Position numbers and translations under genes: made by a program. The notes under the pieces were generated by a model. That model did not search any database. It saw only the letters and a program-made list of their open reading frames with translations, and was not told the origin of the DNA. A stretch of DNA of 64,000 nt from Lewinellaceae bacterium (GTDB lineage: Bacteria; Bacteroidota; Bacteroidia; Chitinophagales; Saprospiraceae): contig JADJYW010000023.1 in the NCBI GenBank assembly GCA_016719605.1, forward strand, positions 27,733-91,732, in the 5' to 3' direction. This document shows, piece by piece, positions 28,993 through 37,129 of the stretch (position 1 is its first letter; each line of letters begins with the position of its first letter).

Positions 28993-29910
28993 ATGGCGCT
29001 CCAGGACAAATACATCAACCCATTCACGGATTTTGGTTTCAAAAAGTTGTTCGGTTCCGAACCGAACAAAGACCTGCTGATTGATTTTTTGAACCAGGTG
29101 CTGCCCGGCAAGCACCGGATTCAAGACCTCACCTACGCCCGTACCGAACAACTTGGCAATACGGAGGCTGACCGAAAAGCCATCTTCGACCTGTACTGCA
29201 TCGGTGACAACGGCGAGCGTTTCATCGTAGAGATGCAGAAAGCCAAGCAGAATTTTTTCAAGGATCGGAGCGTGTACTACGCCTCCTTCCCCATTCAGGA
29301 ACAAGCCAAAAAAGGCGACTGGAACTACCAGTTGGGTGCCGTGTACATGGTGGGCATTTTGGACTTTACTTTTTCAGAGGATGAGGCAGCGCATGAGGTG
29401 CGCCACGAAGTGCAATTAAAAGATCAAAAGTGCCGGGTGTTTTATGACAAACTGACGTACATCTACCTGGAGATGCCCAACTTCAAGAAAACAGAAGCGG
29501 AACTGCAAAGTAATTTTGATAAGTGGATGTATGTACTGCAACAACTTCCTTATCTGCAAAACAGACCTACTGCGTTGCAGGAACGTGTTTTCCAGAGATT
29601 ATTCGAAGCCGCCGAAATCGCCAAATTTACCCCGGATGACAAGGTCAAGTACGAAGAGAGCCTGAAGTACTACCGGGATTTGAAAAATGTAGTGGATACT
29701 TCCTTTGATGAAGGTAAGATAGAAGGCAAAATAGAAGGCAAGATAGAAGGCAAGATAGAAGGCAAAATAGAAGGCAAAATAGAAGGCAAGATAGAAGGCA
29801 AAATAGAAGGCAAAATAGAAATCGCCCGCCAGATGAAATCAGAGGGCGAGCCGATTGAAAAAATCATTCGATTTACCGGTTTGAGTTTGGAGGAGATTGA
29901 AAGGCTGTGA
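28993..29910 (+). CDS. Rpn-family recombination-promoting nuclease / PD-(D/E)XK putative transposase
   Basis: A 305-residue protein of the Rpn/PDDEXK_2 family: YINPFTDFGFKKLFGSEPNKDLLIDFLNQVL (residues 6-36), then the nuclease site with Asp in KAIFDLYC (about 65-72) and E-x-Q in FIVEMQKA (about 80-87). Members cut DNA and promote RecA-independent recombination, and occur in many genomic copies. MALQDKYINPF at 28993 is the family start. Residues about 240-276 are nine perfect GKIE repeats (see the repeat entry), followed by a short helix ending LSLEEIERL, typical of the family. It lies directly after the cassette array. Confidence 0.9.
   Translation: MALQDKYINPFTDFGFKKLFGSEPNKDLLIDFLNQVLPGKHRIQDLTYARTEQLGNTEADRKAIFDLYCIGDNGERFIVEMQKAKQNFFKDRSVYYASFPIQEQAKKGDWNYQLGAVYMVGILDFTFSEDEAAHEVRHEVQLKDQKCRVFYDKLTYIYLEMPNFKKTEAELQSNFDKWMYVLQQLPYLQNRPTALQERVFQRLFEAAEIAKFTPDDKVKYEESLKYYRDLKNVVDTSFDEGKIEGKIEGKIEGKIEGKIEGKIEGKIEGKIEGKIEIARQMKSEGEPIEKIIRFTGLSLEEIERL
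29713..29820 (+). repeat. Nine 12-bp tandem repeats inside the Rpn gene
   Basis: Nine consecutive 12-bp units of the form GGCAARATAGAA encode GKIE nine times. Units differ only at one third-position A/G (and T in the first), so copy number could change by slippage without breaking the frame. The repeat would form a charged helical linker. Confidence 0.95.
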
Positions 29911-30050
29911 TGGCTACTATGCACATACTGTTCTATTCTACCTACCCAAATCACCGCAATATTCAACCGGCGGCGGCCAATCACTTCCGCCCTGCACAGC
30001 GTTTCCGGCCAATCCACTTGGAGCGCCATTCACCGTACTGGGCTTTAAAC

Positions 30051-30088
30051 AAAAAAAAGCGGCCCGGCATCCCACATGCCGAACCGCC
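30051..30088 (-). terminator. Terminator at the end of the dcw cluster
   Basis: On the minus strand GGCGG-TT-CGGCAT pairs with ATGCCG-GG-CCGC and is followed by eight T. It lies about 118 bp after the ftsZ stop and is the only intrinsic terminator I see closing the cluster. The rest of 29911-30205 holds nothing I can support. Confidence 0.75.
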
Positions 30089-30205
30089 AGAAACGGTTTA
30101 CTGACCGAATTAGAAGATTAGAGCAGGAGTAGTGCTCATGTATTGGATACAAGAAAAGAGACCATTTCAGGCTGATGGTATTCGCTGGAGAACCAACAGT
30201 TCGGA

Positions 30206-31693
30206 TCAGTCCACGTTGTCGTGCAGGAAGGAGTTGCCACTCGTTCGGATCACGCCTTCGTCCTCAATCGAGATTGTCCAGGTGGACATACCCGACGCCT
30301 CGGCATCGGGCAAACTGTCCAGGCGTACGCCCTTGCGGAGGTAAGCCGGCTGGTTTTCGAGTTCGATGATCGTTTGCGGCGAGTTCAGTTTGACCACATT
30401 GATCGGACGGCTGCGCACTTCTTCGCGGCGGCGCTGCGCCTCGGCAAGGCGTTGGTGATGTTTTTTGGGATTGATTTCGCCGAGGTCGTCGGGATGTATA
30501 AAGGGATCGTTCATGTCGCCTTTGGCGCCGCGGATTTTCTCCATGGTCTCGCGCACATTATCGAAATCAAACTCGATAGCGTTGGCGGTTTTTTCCTCCA
30601 CCGGACCAGGTTCGTTGGACGTGATGGTGAACAACGAGGGTTTGGCCTTCGGTGTTTCCTCGTCAAGGTGTACGACCTGCCGCTCGGGAGCGGCCGTGGC
30701 TTGGCTGCGCATACCGGGGATGTGTGGTGTTTTGCGCGATGCCTCGAAGCCTGTGGCGATGATGGTCACGCTGAGCTTTTCGCCGAGGCGCTCGTCGAAA
30801 CAATTACCCCAGATGAGGTTGGCACCCTCGCCGGCTTCTTGTTGCACAAATTCCGTGATCTCGAAAATTTCGTCCATGGTAGCCTCCAGCAGCCCGGAGG
30901 TGATGTTGACGAGAATGTTTTGGGCGCCGCTGATATTGCTGTCTTCCAGCAGTGGCGAGTTGAGTGCCTCATCTACGGCACGGCGGGCGCGTCCTTCGCC
31001 CTCCACCGCGGAGGTGCCCATGATAGCCACGCCGGAACCGCGCATAACCGTGTTCACATCCTCGAAATCCACGTTGACATAGCCGGGCACGGTGATGATT
31101 TCGGCGATGCCTTTAGCGGCGGTACAGAGGATGTTATCGGCTTGCGAAAAGGCCTGGGAGATACTGAGGTTGCCGTGAATCTGACGCAATTTATCGTTGC
31201 TGATGACGACGAGGCAGTCCACGCTGTTGCGCAGTTCTTCCAGTCCCTCGAAACCATTGGACACGCGCAGCCGTCCCTCGAACAAGAACGGCAGGGTGAC
31301 AATACCCACCGTCAGGATACCCATTTCCTGAGCGGCCTTGGCGATAATAGGCGCCGCACCGGTGCCGGTACCACCACCCATTCCGGCGGTGATGAAAGCC
31401 ATTTTGGTGCCGTCGTCAAGGAAGCGTTTGATTTCTTCAAGACTTTCCATACAGGCGCGTTTGCCCACGTCCGGCTTGCTACCCGCGCCGCGGCCTTCGG
31501 TGAGGCTGGCCCCGAGCGGGATTTTGACGGGCACCGGGCTGAGGTGCATGGCCTGAGCATCGGTGTTGCAGATCGCATAGTCTACCCCGATGATGCCTTG
31601 TTTGTACATGTGCGTGACTGCGTTGGAGCCGCCGCCGCCTACACCGATAATTTTTATGATGGATGGTTCATCCTTTGGAAGATCGAACAACAT
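30206..31693 (-). CDS. ftsZ: Cell division protein FtsZ
   Basis: Tubulin-like GTPase that forms the Z ring, 495 residues. The GTP-binding domain shows IIGVGGGGSNAVTHM (about 14-28) and the tubulin signature GMGGGTGTGAAP (about 106-117), with the T7 loop NVDFEDVNTVM (about 207-217). The core ends near residue 330; a long C-terminal extension of about 165 residues, acidic then basic, is typical of Bacteroidota FtsZ. ATG at 31693 (MLFDLPKDEP) chosen; the upstream frame reads through intergenic repeats. Last gene of the dcw cluster. Confidence 0.97.
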   Translation of the reverse strand: MLFDLPKDEPSIIKIIGVGGGGSNAVTHMYKQGIIGVDYAICNTDAQAMHLSPVPVKIPLGASLTEGRGAGSKPDVGKRACMESLEEIKRFLDDGTKMAFITAGMGGGTGTGAAPIIAKAAQEMGILTVGIVTLPFLFEGRLRVSNGFEGLEELRNSVDCLVVISNDKLRQIHGNLSISQAFSQADNILCTAAKGIAEIITVPGYVNVDFEDVNTVMRGSGVAIMGTSAVEGEGRARRAVDEALNSPLLEDSNISGAQNILVNITSGLLEATMDEIFEITEFVQQEAGEGANLIWGNCFDERLGEKLSVTIIATGFEASRKTPHIPGMRSQATAAPERQVVHLDEETPKAKPSLFTITSNEPGPVEEKTANAIEFDFDNVRETMEKIRGAKGDMNDPFIHPDDLGEINPKKHHQRLAEAQRRREEVRSRPINVVKLNSPQTIIELENQPAYLRKGVRLDSLPDAEASGMSTWTISIEDEGVIRTSGNSFLHDNVD

Positions 31694-31699
31694 AATCAA

Positions 31700-31798
31700 A
31701 GTTTTGAGTTGTGAGTTTTGAGTTTTGAGTTGACCTGGCTTTGAGGTTCGAGTTGGAATTACACAACTCAAAACTCAAAATCCGCGACTCAAAACTAT
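31700..31798. repeat. CTCAAAA-type inverted short repeats between ftsA and ftsZ
   Basis: GAGTTTTGAGTTTTGAGTTG-like text near 31707-31732 is mirrored by AACTCAAAACTCAAAA at 31765-31780, able to form a long AT-rich hairpin between ftsA and ftsZ. The same sequence family recurs at 40697-40729. Confidence 0.6.
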
Positions 31799-33126
31799 TT
31801 TCTAAAGTCCATATCGGGTTCGGCTTCGAACCATTCCTTGGTTTTCCGGAAAACGCTGTCGAGCCAGCCGGGCGATTTTTCTTCGGAAACATTGGAAGGT
31901 TCTTTTTCGGCATTGGCTGCGGGTTCCTGCTCGGCATGAACGGGGGCTTTCCCCGCCTCAACATCTTGCAAACCCTTGATCAACAAACCAATGGCGGTAC
32001 TAAAGATAGGACTGTTCACACTTTCCCGGTAGCCGTGTGCGAGGTTTTCTACAGGCAATCCGATGCGGCAGGACATGCCGGTGTGGAACTCTGTGAGCTT
32101 GTCTATGTGGTTGAGCAGGGCGCCGCCACCGGTGACCACAATGCCACCGATGAGCTTGCGCTCGTAGCCGCTGCGCCGAATTTCCCACAGCACATAGTCG
32201 AGCAGCTCCTCCATACGGGCCTGGATGATCCGGGCGAGGTTTTTTTCGCTGATCTCTTTGTGTTCGCGGCCACGAAGGCCGGGGATGGTGATAATCCGGT
32301 TATCATACACTTCGGAGGCCAGGGCGGAGCCGAAACGAATTTTCAATTTTTCGGCTTGGGGCTGCATGACGGTGCAACCCTCCTTGATGTCGGCGGTGAT
32401 AACATTGCCGCCGAAGGGAATCACGGCTGTGTGGCGGATGATGCCTTCGTGGAAAATAGTGATGTCGGTGGTGCCGCCGCCAATATCCACCAGCGCCACA
32501 CCTGCCTGTTTTTCTTCTTCAAGCAACACGGCATCGGCACTGGCAATGGGCTCCAGGGTGAGGTCGGACACCTTCAGGCCTGCCTTTTCGATGCAGCGAA
32601 AGATGTTGTTGACGGCCGTAATTTGGCCCGTGATGATGTGAAAATTGGCTTCCAGTCGCACACCACACATGCCGATCGGGTCGGAAATGCCCTGCTCGTT
32701 GTCCACCGTGAACTCCTGCGGGAAGACATGGATAATTTTGTCTCCTGGTGGCAGGACGAGTTTGAACATGTCGTTCACGAGGCGATCAATGTCGCGCCGG
32801 GCGATTTCGTTGTGGTCGCTTTCGCGCGTCAGGATACCGCGGTGTTGCAGGCTTTTGATGTGCTGGCCGGCAATGCCGACATTGACGGTATTGAACTTCA
32901 TACGGGCTTGACGCTCGCAGATTTCTACCGCCTCGCGGATGGCGTTTACTGTCTTTTCGATGTTGCTGACGACTCCGCGTAATACGCCGACGCTTTCAAC
33001 TTTTCCTACGCCGAGGATTTCGAGTTTCCCGTGTGTGTTTTTGCGTCCGGCAAGGCAGCATACTTTAGTGGTGCCAATGTCAAGTGCGACGACCACATCG
33101 TGGGATTGTGGTGCTAATTCGGTCAT
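31795..33126 (-). CDS. ftsA: Cell division protein FtsA
   Basis: Actin-like ATPase that tethers FtsZ to the membrane, 443 residues. Phosphate-binding motifs VVVALDIGTTKVCCLAG (about 12-28) and VALVDIGGGTTDITIFHEG (about 205-223), the 1C domain between them, and VVTGGGALLNHIDKL (about 330-344) are clear. ATG at 33126 (MTELAPQSHD) chosen over 33150. The C-terminus after residue 395 is acidic and ends in an amphipathic helix (GWLDSVFRKTKEWFE) that would bind membrane. An internal promoter lies upstream. Confidence 0.96.
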   Translation of the reverse strand: MTELAPQSHDVVVALDIGTTKVCCLAGRKNTHGKLEILGVGKVESVGVLRGVVSNIEKTVNAIREAVEICERQARMKFNTVNVGIAGQHIKSLQHRGILTRESDHNEIARRDIDRLVNDMFKLVLPPGDKIIHVFPQEFTVDNEQGISDPIGMCGVRLEANFHIITGQITAVNNIFRCIEKAGLKVSDLTLEPIASADAVLLEEEKQAGVALVDIGGGTTDITIFHEGIIRHTAVIPFGGNVITADIKEGCTVMQPQAEKLKIRFGSALASEVYDNRIITIPGLRGREHKEISEKNLARIIQARMEELLDYVLWEIRRSGYERKLIGGIVVTGGGALLNHIDKLTEFHTGMSCRIGLPVENLAHGYRESVNSPIFSTAIGLLIKGLQDVEAGKAPVHAEQEPAANAEKEPSNVSEEKSPGWLDSVFRKTKEWFEAEPDMDFRK

Positions 33127-33208
33127 TGTGTGCAAAGATTGAGTGAACAATGCTGTTTACTATTGTTTTTCTATCCTTTGCACCCTTCATGTATTACTTT
33201 TCCAAGAG

Positions 33209-33240
33209 CAAAGGTATTCTATCCTATTCTATACGCAAAA
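33209..33240 (-). promoter_or_regulatory. Internal promoter upstream of ftsA
   Basis: On the minus strand TTTTG (33240-33236), a 19-nt spacer and TACCTTTG (33216-33209) form one of the best Bacteroidota promoter matches in the window. It lies about 83 bp upstream of the ftsA ATG and would give ftsA-ftsZ their own transcript. Confidence 0.65.
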
Positions 33241-33291
33241 GAATTTATTGAAAAATTTATATAATTTATTAAGGTTTTCTGGCATCGGGGT

Positions 33292-34083
33292 TTATTTCCT
33301 GCAAACTACCTGCCCATTGTATTTAAGTGATATCGTTTTGTATGCTCTCCATCCCGAATATGGCATACCTTCTTCATAGAAAACTTTTAGTCTACGAAGT
33401 TTATCTTCTATATTTTTTGTACTGCCCAGTATGATTTGTTGATCGCCTACAAGTGGAACAAGGATAAACTCATTGGCATTATTGACGTGAATCTGCTGGA
33501 TAAACCCGGACCAGATCGGGTCGTCCATCAATATCCTGGTTAACACAAATAAATCTTTGAGCGTATTTCGGCGCTTTTCCTGAAAATCGGCCGTGTAGGG
33601 AGCGATATTCCCCGTGGCAACCAGTACTCTTGGGGTATGAAGCGAGGATACCGGAATTTTAGCGCCGTTTTTGTCCAGATAGTAATTCCCGCCAGTATTG
33701 TCCAGTATACGCAAAATCGGTTCCCGCTGACGAATACTCACCTGCAACGCATTGCTCTGCCCAACATATACTTCGGCGTCCTTTACAAACGGATCGGACT
33801 CCAGCACACGCTCAATGCGTTCTATTTCAAGATCGGCCAGTTCTGTGCCTTCAAGCGTATTGCCAAAAGCAAGCAGGAGGTTTTGCCGAACATCGCGGTC
33901 GCCCAACATTTTCTCTCCGTTTTCCAGTGGCTCTATTTCCACATTGGTCGCACTGGCAAAGCTGTTCTTCTTGCGGGTCACTGCCGACAAAAGAATCAGC
34001 GCCGTAATCAGCAGGAAAAATACCCAGCTAATACGACCATAACGGAGGCGCGGCAAGCGCATGGATAAAAGATCGGATAACAT
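33292..34083 (-). CDS. ftsQ: Cell division protein FtsQ
   Basis: Bitopic inner-membrane divisome protein, 263 residues. A short cytoplasmic N-terminus with basic residues, one membrane segment (ISWVFFLLITALILLSAV, about 18-36), a POTRA-like region (TELADLEIERIERVLESDPFVKDAEVYVG) and the beta domain with YYLDKNGAKIPVSSL. Sequence is divergent from enterobacterial FtsQ as usual for Bacteroidota; the assignment rests on this layout and its place between murC and ftsA. Confidence 0.85.
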   Translation of the reverse strand: MLSDLLSMRLPRLRYGRISWVFFLLITALILLSAVTRKKNSFASATNVEIEPLENGEKMLGDRDVRQNLLLAFGNTLEGTELADLEIERIERVLESDPFVKDAEVYVGQSNALQVSIRQREPILRILDNTGGNYYLDKNGAKIPVSSLHTPRVLVATGNIAPYTADFQEKRRNTLKDLFVLTRILMDDPIWSGFIQQIHVNNANEFILVPLVGDQQIILGSTKNIEDKLRRLKVFYEEGMPYSGWRAYKTISLKYNGQVVCRK

Positions 34084-34139
34084 GATTTATTAGGTTGAAA
34101 GGTTTCTGGTTGGAAGGTTTCTAATCAAAACCCTTCAAA

Positions 34140-35501
34140 CTATAAAAGAAGTCCTTTAATTTCGGGAACAAGTTTATCAATATCACCGGCGCCCATAGTC
34201 AGCAGGACGGTCGGACGGTGGTTTTGTATTTCAGTCAGTAGCTCCATTGGAGAAACCACTTTCTTATTCAATAAATTCATTTTGCCTAGAATCAGTTCCG
34301 ACGTTATACCTGGCATTGGTTTTTCACGGGCAGGATAGATGGGAAGCAAGAGGCATTCATCCAATTGATCCAGTGCCGCAGCGAAATCATCAGCAAAATC
34401 GCGGGTACGGGAATAGAGGTGCGGCTGAAATACGCCGGTTATTTTTCGGTCGGGAAATAACATCCGGGCGGCAGCAATAGCTGCTTGCAATTCGGCCGGA
34501 TGGTGCGCATAGTCATCCACATAGACCAGATCGGGGCGGCGGATAATGAACTCGAAGCGGCGTTTTACACCCTGAAAATGCGCCAGGGCTTCCGGCATAC
34601 CGGGGGTAAATGCACCGGCGCAGTGTACCGCCGCCCAGGCAGCCGTGGCATTTTCAATGTTATGCCTCCCGGGATAAGGCAGGAGCAGGTTCGCCCAGTT
34701 GAAGACACTGGATTTGATACCGAAGGCCATAAGGCCATCCGCCACCCGCAAGTCGTATGCCTCGTAGTCGCCCGCGCCAATGCCGAACGTAAGTACTTTG
34801 CGCCCGGCGGCACGCAATTCGGCAGCCACATCGTCCAGCGGCAATCCGTGTTTGTAGAGCAGGGTGCCGCCCGGTTTGATCTGGCGGACAAACTGTTTAT
34901 ACGTTTCCACGACTGCTTCGGGGGTGCCGTAAATATCCAAATGATCGGGATCGAGCGAGTTGAGCACGGCAATTTCGGGGTACAATTGCAGGAAAGATCG
35001 GTCGTACTCATCGGCCTCCACCACCACCCAGTCGCTCTTGCCCTCCACAAAATTGGAGCCGATATTGGCCGAAATACCGCCAAGGAAAGCCGTGGCATCT
35101 ACCCCGGCACTGCGCAACAAGTGCGCGTCAAGGGTACTCGTTGTGGTTTTTCCGTGCGTGCCCGCCACGGCGATACACCGTTTGCCTTTGCTGATGATCC
35201 CCAGCACCTCGGAGCGTTTTTTGATCGGGTAGCCCTGCTCGCGGAACCAGACCAGTTCGCTATGGTCTTGCGGAACAGCCGGCGTCCAAACCACCAAATC
35301 CACCTTTGCCGGAATATGTCGTACATCGTCGTCATAGTGAACGCATATACCCTCGGCCGTCAAAGCGCGGGTAAGGTCGGTTTCGGCACGGTCGTATCCA
35401 TGCACTTCGGCGCCGTGGCCACGAAAATACCGCGCCAGCGCCGACATACCGATGCCGCCGATACCGATAAAATAGATGGTTTGGATGTCGTTCAGTTCCA
35501 C
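34140..35501 (-). CDS. murC: UDP-N-acetylmuramate--L-alanine ligase
   Basis: Cytoplasmic ATP-dependent ligase adding L-Ala to UDP-MurNAc, 453 residues. YFIGIGGIGMSALARYF (about 10-26) binds the UDP substrate, VAGTHGKTTTSTL (about 110-122) is the P-loop, and YDRSFLQLYPEIAVLNSLDPDHLD and YVDDYAHHPAEL are Mur-ligase motifs. Four bases separate its start from the upstream lipoprotein gene. Confidence 0.97.
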   Translation of the reverse strand: MELNDIQTIYFIGIGGIGMSALARYFRGHGAEVHGYDRAETDLTRALTAEGICVHYDDDVRHIPAKVDLVVWTPAVPQDHSELVWFREQGYPIKKRSEVLGIISKGKRCIAVAGTHGKTTTSTLDAHLLRSAGVDATAFLGGISANIGSNFVEGKSDWVVVEADEYDRSFLQLYPEIAVLNSLDPDHLDIYGTPEAVVETYKQFVRQIKPGGTLLYKHGLPLDDVAAELRAAGRKVLTFGIGAGDYEAYDLRVADGLMAFGIKSSVFNWANLLLPYPGRHNIENATAAWAAVHCAGAFTPGMPEALAHFQGVKRRFEFIIRRPDLVYVDDYAHHPAELQAAIAAARMLFPDRKITGVFQPHLYSRTRDFADDFAAALDQLDECLLLPIYPAREKPMPGITSELILGKMNLLNKKVVSPMELLTEIQNHRPTVLLTMGAGDIDKLVPEIKGLLL

Positions 35502-35505
35502 GATG

Positions 35506-35886
35506 TTATTGTGTTTTTGTCAGTTCCAACGTTTCCTGTTGGCCGCCCCGGTTCATTTCAAACCGCAGCGTGGTTTCGTTCAGCGTCAGGATTTTGACTA
35601 CAATTTCCTTTTCCCCCTGCGCTGTGGTGTACAGTTTATCTTTCTGGGTGCGCCAAACACCGCTTTCTTCCTGGTCGCCAAACTGTGCGGAATAATCCCC
35701 GTCGGTAGTGAACTCAAAGAAAACCAGCGACGCATCCTGTCCCATCGGTTTTCCAAATACAAGCCACTCCTTGCCCTGCCATTTGCCGATAAGGGCGGGG
35801 TTGTTGTCGTTGGCGCGTTTGCAAGCGGGCAAAACAAGTACCAACGCGAGCAAAAGAAGGAGCGGATGTTTAAATTTATCTGTCAT
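35506..35886 (-). CDS. Small lipocalin-like lipoprotein inside the dcw cluster
   Basis: A 126-residue predicted lipoprotein: hydrophobic signal (LLLLLALVLVLPAC) with the lipobox Cys at residue 22, then a beta-rich domain opening LIGKWQGKEWLVFGKP, reminiscent of lipocalin-like Bacteroidota lipoproteins. It sits between murG and murC on the same strand, where the standard dcw order has no gene, 4 bp from murC. Its role is unknown; a link to envelope growth is only suggested by position. Confidence 0.78.
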   Translation of the reverse strand: MTDKFKHPLLLLLALVLVLPACKRANDNNPALIGKWQGKEWLVFGKPMGQDASLVFFEFTTDGDYSAQFGDQEESGVWRTQKDKLYTTAQGEKEIVVKILTLNETTLRFEMNRGGQQETLELTKTQ

Positions 35887-35918
35887 AGCAATTCTATTTT
35901 ATTACAAACTGAATGCAG

Positions 35919-37079
35919 TCAGTCATTTTTCAGGTTTTTAAATTGGGGAGTTTGTGCGCGCGATTTTTCCGCCAATTCAATTGCCACCGCCGCGATATTA
36001 TCCGCCGCTTTCGGTCGTCCCAACTGGTGGATGTTTTCGCCGAGACTAAACAGCAGCGCTTCTTTTTCAAGCAACATCAACGCCTCGGGTAGCATTTTTT
36101 CAACAGCCTCGGCATCGCGCACCAACCGGGCGGCACTTTTTTCCACCAGGGCCAAGGCATTTTTGGTCTGGTGATCTTCGGCCACATTGGGGGAAGGCAC
36201 CAGGATCACCGGTTTGCCTACGAGGCACAGTTCGCTGATACTCAGAGCGCCGGCCCGTGAGATAATAAGGTCGGCAGCGGCATAGAGCAAGTCCATGCGG
36301 TCAATGAACGCGCGGATTTGCACATTCGGCAGCGCCGCTGTTGCGCTTTGTGTGTACTCGTGTTCGTAAAAACGCCCGCATTGCCAGAGCACCTGGATGT
36401 CGGAACGGTCGGCCAGCAGCGCGGTGTTTTCGGCCAGGGCGCGGTTGAGCGTGCGGGCGCCAAGGCTTCCGCCGATGACGACAATGGTTTTGCGGTTAGT
36501 CGAAAGGCCGTAGTGTCGCAGTCCCGTCTCCCGTTTGTCATCCAGCTCGAGAATATCCTGGCGTACGGGATTTCCGGTGAAAACGATTTTTTCCGCAGGG
36601 AAATAGCGCTCCATGTTGTCGTAGGCCACACAAATCCGCGCGGCTTTTTGGGCCAGTAAGCGGTTGGTCACCCCCGCATACGAGTTTTGCTCCTGGATGA
36701 GCGTCGGGATACCCGCTTGCTGGGCAGCGCGCATGACCGGGCCGGAAGCATAGCCGCCGGTACCAATGACCACATCGGGCTGAAAACGCCGCACGATACG
36801 CTGGGCTTTCAAGGAGCTGCCGACAAGTTTGAACGGAAAAATCAGGTTGCGACGCAGGCTTTCTAAGGAGAACCCGCGCTGAAAGCCCGCGATATTCAGC
36901 CCCTCAATAGGGTATCCGGCCTGCGGGACACGCTCCATCTCCATTTTTCCGGTGGCCCCTACAAACAGAAACTCCGTGTCGGGCTGCAGACGCTTGACGG
37001 CATCAGCAATGGCGATGGCTGGAAAGACGTGTCCGCCTGTTCCGCCGCCGGTGATGAGTATACGTAGTTGCCTGGCCAC
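35919..37079 (-). CDS. murG: UDP-GlcNAc:MurNAc-pentapeptide-PP-lipid GlcNAc transferase MurG
   Basis: Membrane-associated GT28 enzyme that makes lipid II from lipid I, 386 residues. ILITGGGTGGHVFPAIAIAD (about 6-25) is the N-terminal G loop, VIGTGGYASGPVMRAA and TLIQEQNSYAGVTNRLLA bind acceptor, and VVIGGSLGARTLNRA and ISRAGALSISEL form the donor site. Full length. Confidence 0.96.
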   Translation of the reverse strand: MARQLRILITGGGTGGHVFPAIAIADAVKRLQPDTEFLFVGATGKMEMERVPQAGYPIEGLNIAGFQRGFSLESLRRNLIFPFKLVGSSLKAQRIVRRFQPDVVIGTGGYASGPVMRAAQQAGIPTLIQEQNSYAGVTNRLLAQKAARICVAYDNMERYFPAEKIVFTGNPVRQDILELDDKRETGLRHYGLSTNRKTIVVIGGSLGARTLNRALAENTALLADRSDIQVLWQCGRFYEHEYTQSATAALPNVQIRAFIDRMDLLYAAADLIISRAGALSISELCLVGKPVILVPSPNVAEDHQTKNALALVEKSAARLVRDAEAVEKMLPEALMLLEKEALLFSLGENIHQLGRPKAADNIAAVAIELAEKSRAQTPQFKNLKND

Positions 37080-37129
37080 TGTTTTTGAATAATGAATGAT
37101 TGGTTATTGATAATCAGAAAGCATATTGG

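Noticed and set aside
28614..29084. A 156-residue plus-strand frame after cassette 2
   Set aside because: It begins inside palindrome C, reads through GC-rich hairpins and overlaps the Rpn gene in another frame.
29713..29820. Possible CRISPR array from the regular repeats
   Set aside because: Units are contiguous 12-bp repeats without spacers and are coding (GKIE).
22719..29910. A prophage or conjugative element
   Set aside because: No capsid, terminase, tail, relaxase or tra-type gene was seen between the recombinase and the Rpn gene.
30221..31714. A 497-residue plus-strand open frame opposite ftsZ
   Set aside because: It is the complementary frame of a fully conserved ftsZ; its text has no domain, is Gly/His/Arg-rich from reverse codons, and has no promoter.
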